Shown: positions 63,403 through 64,000 of the stretch, piece by piece
How the letters are laid out: the number at the start of each line of letters is the position of its first letter
Numbering within the stretch: position 1 is the stretch's first letter
NCBI RefSeq assembly: GCF_016698645.1
Contig: NZ_CP068047.1
Location: forward strand, 558,001-622,000
Reading direction: 5' to 3'
DNA: 64,000 nt
From: Devosia oryziradicis
GTDB taxonomy: Bacteria > Pseudomonadota > Alphaproteobacteria > Rhizobiales > Devosiaceae
Notes under the pieces: model-generated
Told to the model about the DNA's origin: nothing
Databases searched by the model: none
The model's input: the letters and a program-made list of their open reading frames with translations, nothing else
Position numbers and translations under genes: made by a program

Positions 63403-64000
63403 ATGGCGAAAGACATCAAAAAGGTCGTGCTGGCCTATTCGGGGGGCCTGGACACCTCCATCATCCTCAAGTGGTTGCAGGAGACCTACCAGTGCGAGGT
63501 GGTGACCTTCACCGCCGACCTCGGCCAGGGCGAAGAGCTCGAGCCGGCGCGCAAGAAGGCCGAGATGTTCGGCATCAGGGATATCCGCATCGAGGACCTG
63601 CGCGAGGAATTTGTCCGTGACTTCGTTTTCCCCATGTTCCGCGCCAATGCGGTCTATGAGGGCGTCTATCTGCTGGGTACCTCGATCGCCCGCCCGCTGA
63701 TCGCCAAGCGGCTGGTCGAGATCGCCCAGGAAACCGGGGCCGACGCCATTTCCCATGGTGCCACCGGCAAGGGCAATGACCAGGTGCGGTTCGAACTGAC
63801 TGCCAATGCGCTCGATCCCTCGATCAAGGTGATCGCCCCCTGGCGCGAATGGGACCTCAGGAGCCGCACCCAGCTGCTTGACTATGCCGAGCGCAACCAG
63901 ATCCCGATCGCCAAGGACAAGCGCGGCGAAGCCCCGTTCTCGGTCGATGCCAACCTGCTTCACACCTCGTCCGAAGGCATGGTGCTGGAAGATCCGGCGA
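63403..64000 (+). CDS. argG: Argininosuccinate synthase, N-terminal part
   Basis: Urea-cycle/arginine enzyme joining citrulline and aspartate with ATP. The visible 199 residues begin [25 protein letters not shown], with the ATP PP-loop SGGLDTS at residues 13-19, followed by [12 protein letters not shown] and [13 protein letters not shown]. The gene continues beyond the window. ATG 63403 follows AGGAG. Confidence 0.96.
   Translation, partial: MAKDIKKVVLAYSGGLDTSIILKWLQETYQCEVVTFTADLGQGEELEPARKKAEMFGIRDIRIEDLREEFVRDFVFPMFRANAVYEGVYLLGTSIARPLIAKRLVEIAQETGADAISHGATGKGNDQVRFELTANALDPSIKVIAPWREWDLRSRTQLLDYAERNQIPIAKDKRGEAPFSVDANLLHTSSEGMVLEDPA

Overview
The window is a stretch of core chromosome from a GC-rich alphaproteobacterium of the order Hyphomicrobiales (Rhizobiales). 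The gene neighbourhoods (maf-aroE-coaE-dnaQ diverging from hemE-hemJ-rho-mnmE-mnmG-rsmG-parA-parB; hisB-DUF2628-hisH-hisA-hisF; hslV-GNAT-hslU; ccmA-B-C-D-G diverging from acnA; rsmB-heparinase-purH; rimM-trmD-rplS) are typical of that order. A Devosia-like genus is my guess from overall impression and not a demonstrated assignment. I see no rRNA, tRNA, CRISPR array, insertion sequence, prophage or defence island. Genes are densely packed, and many neighbours share ATGA, GTGA or TGATG start/stop overlaps.

Layout. 1-2.5 kb: end of a DUF2214 membrane protein, nth, DUF2244, an Ada-like methyltransferase. 2.6-9.9 kb: gpmA, dapB, a VOC protein, then the histidine block (coaA, hisE, hisF, a small membrane protein, hisA, hisH, DUF2628, hisB). 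10.3-15.8 kb: hslV-GNAT-hslU, XRE regulator, Smr protein, Tim44-like protein, fxsA, secB. 15.8-18.6 kb: dnaQ-coaE-aroE-maf, all leftward. 18.6-19.0 kb: a 440-bp gap with the hallmarks of an alphaproteobacterial replication origin. 19.0-27.6 kb: hemE to parB, all rightward. 27.7-31.8 kb: holA-lptE-leuS. 31.9-35.7 kb: YggS, an OmpR-type response regulator, a cyclic-nucleotide-binding protein, exonuclease III, a nucleotidyltransferase-like protein. 35.7-40 kb: rplS-trmD-rimM, a hypothetical gene, a metallopeptidase, leuC. 40-48.2 kb: flippase, purH, heparinase-like, rsmB, htpX, DUF1674, SRPBCC. 48.2-53.8 kb: cytochrome c maturation genes and acnA. 53.9-64 kb: DUF1223, DUF2794, two GNATs, Bax-inhibitor-like protein, thpR, two IalB-like secreted proteins, rlmN, HNH, rlmJ, LysE, Lrp and the start of argG.

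The main biological theme is replication and segregation. The gap between the divergent maf and hemE genes holds seven GANTC (CcrM) sites, a perfect CtrA box with two near matches, and DnaA-box-like sequences. Ten parS-like palindromes based on GTTTCACGTGAAAC lie between 2.4 and 35.7 kb, densest around parAB; several lie inside genes. Together these mark the likely chromosome origin and partition centre. No obviously new enzyme system is present. The less explained items are a two-hairpin dispersed palindromic element that supplies coding sequence to the end of hisF and the start of another gene, an orphan leftward terminator suggesting a small RNA near 54.7-54.95 kb, an unnamed membrane protein built into the his operon, and several families of intergenic inverted repeats.
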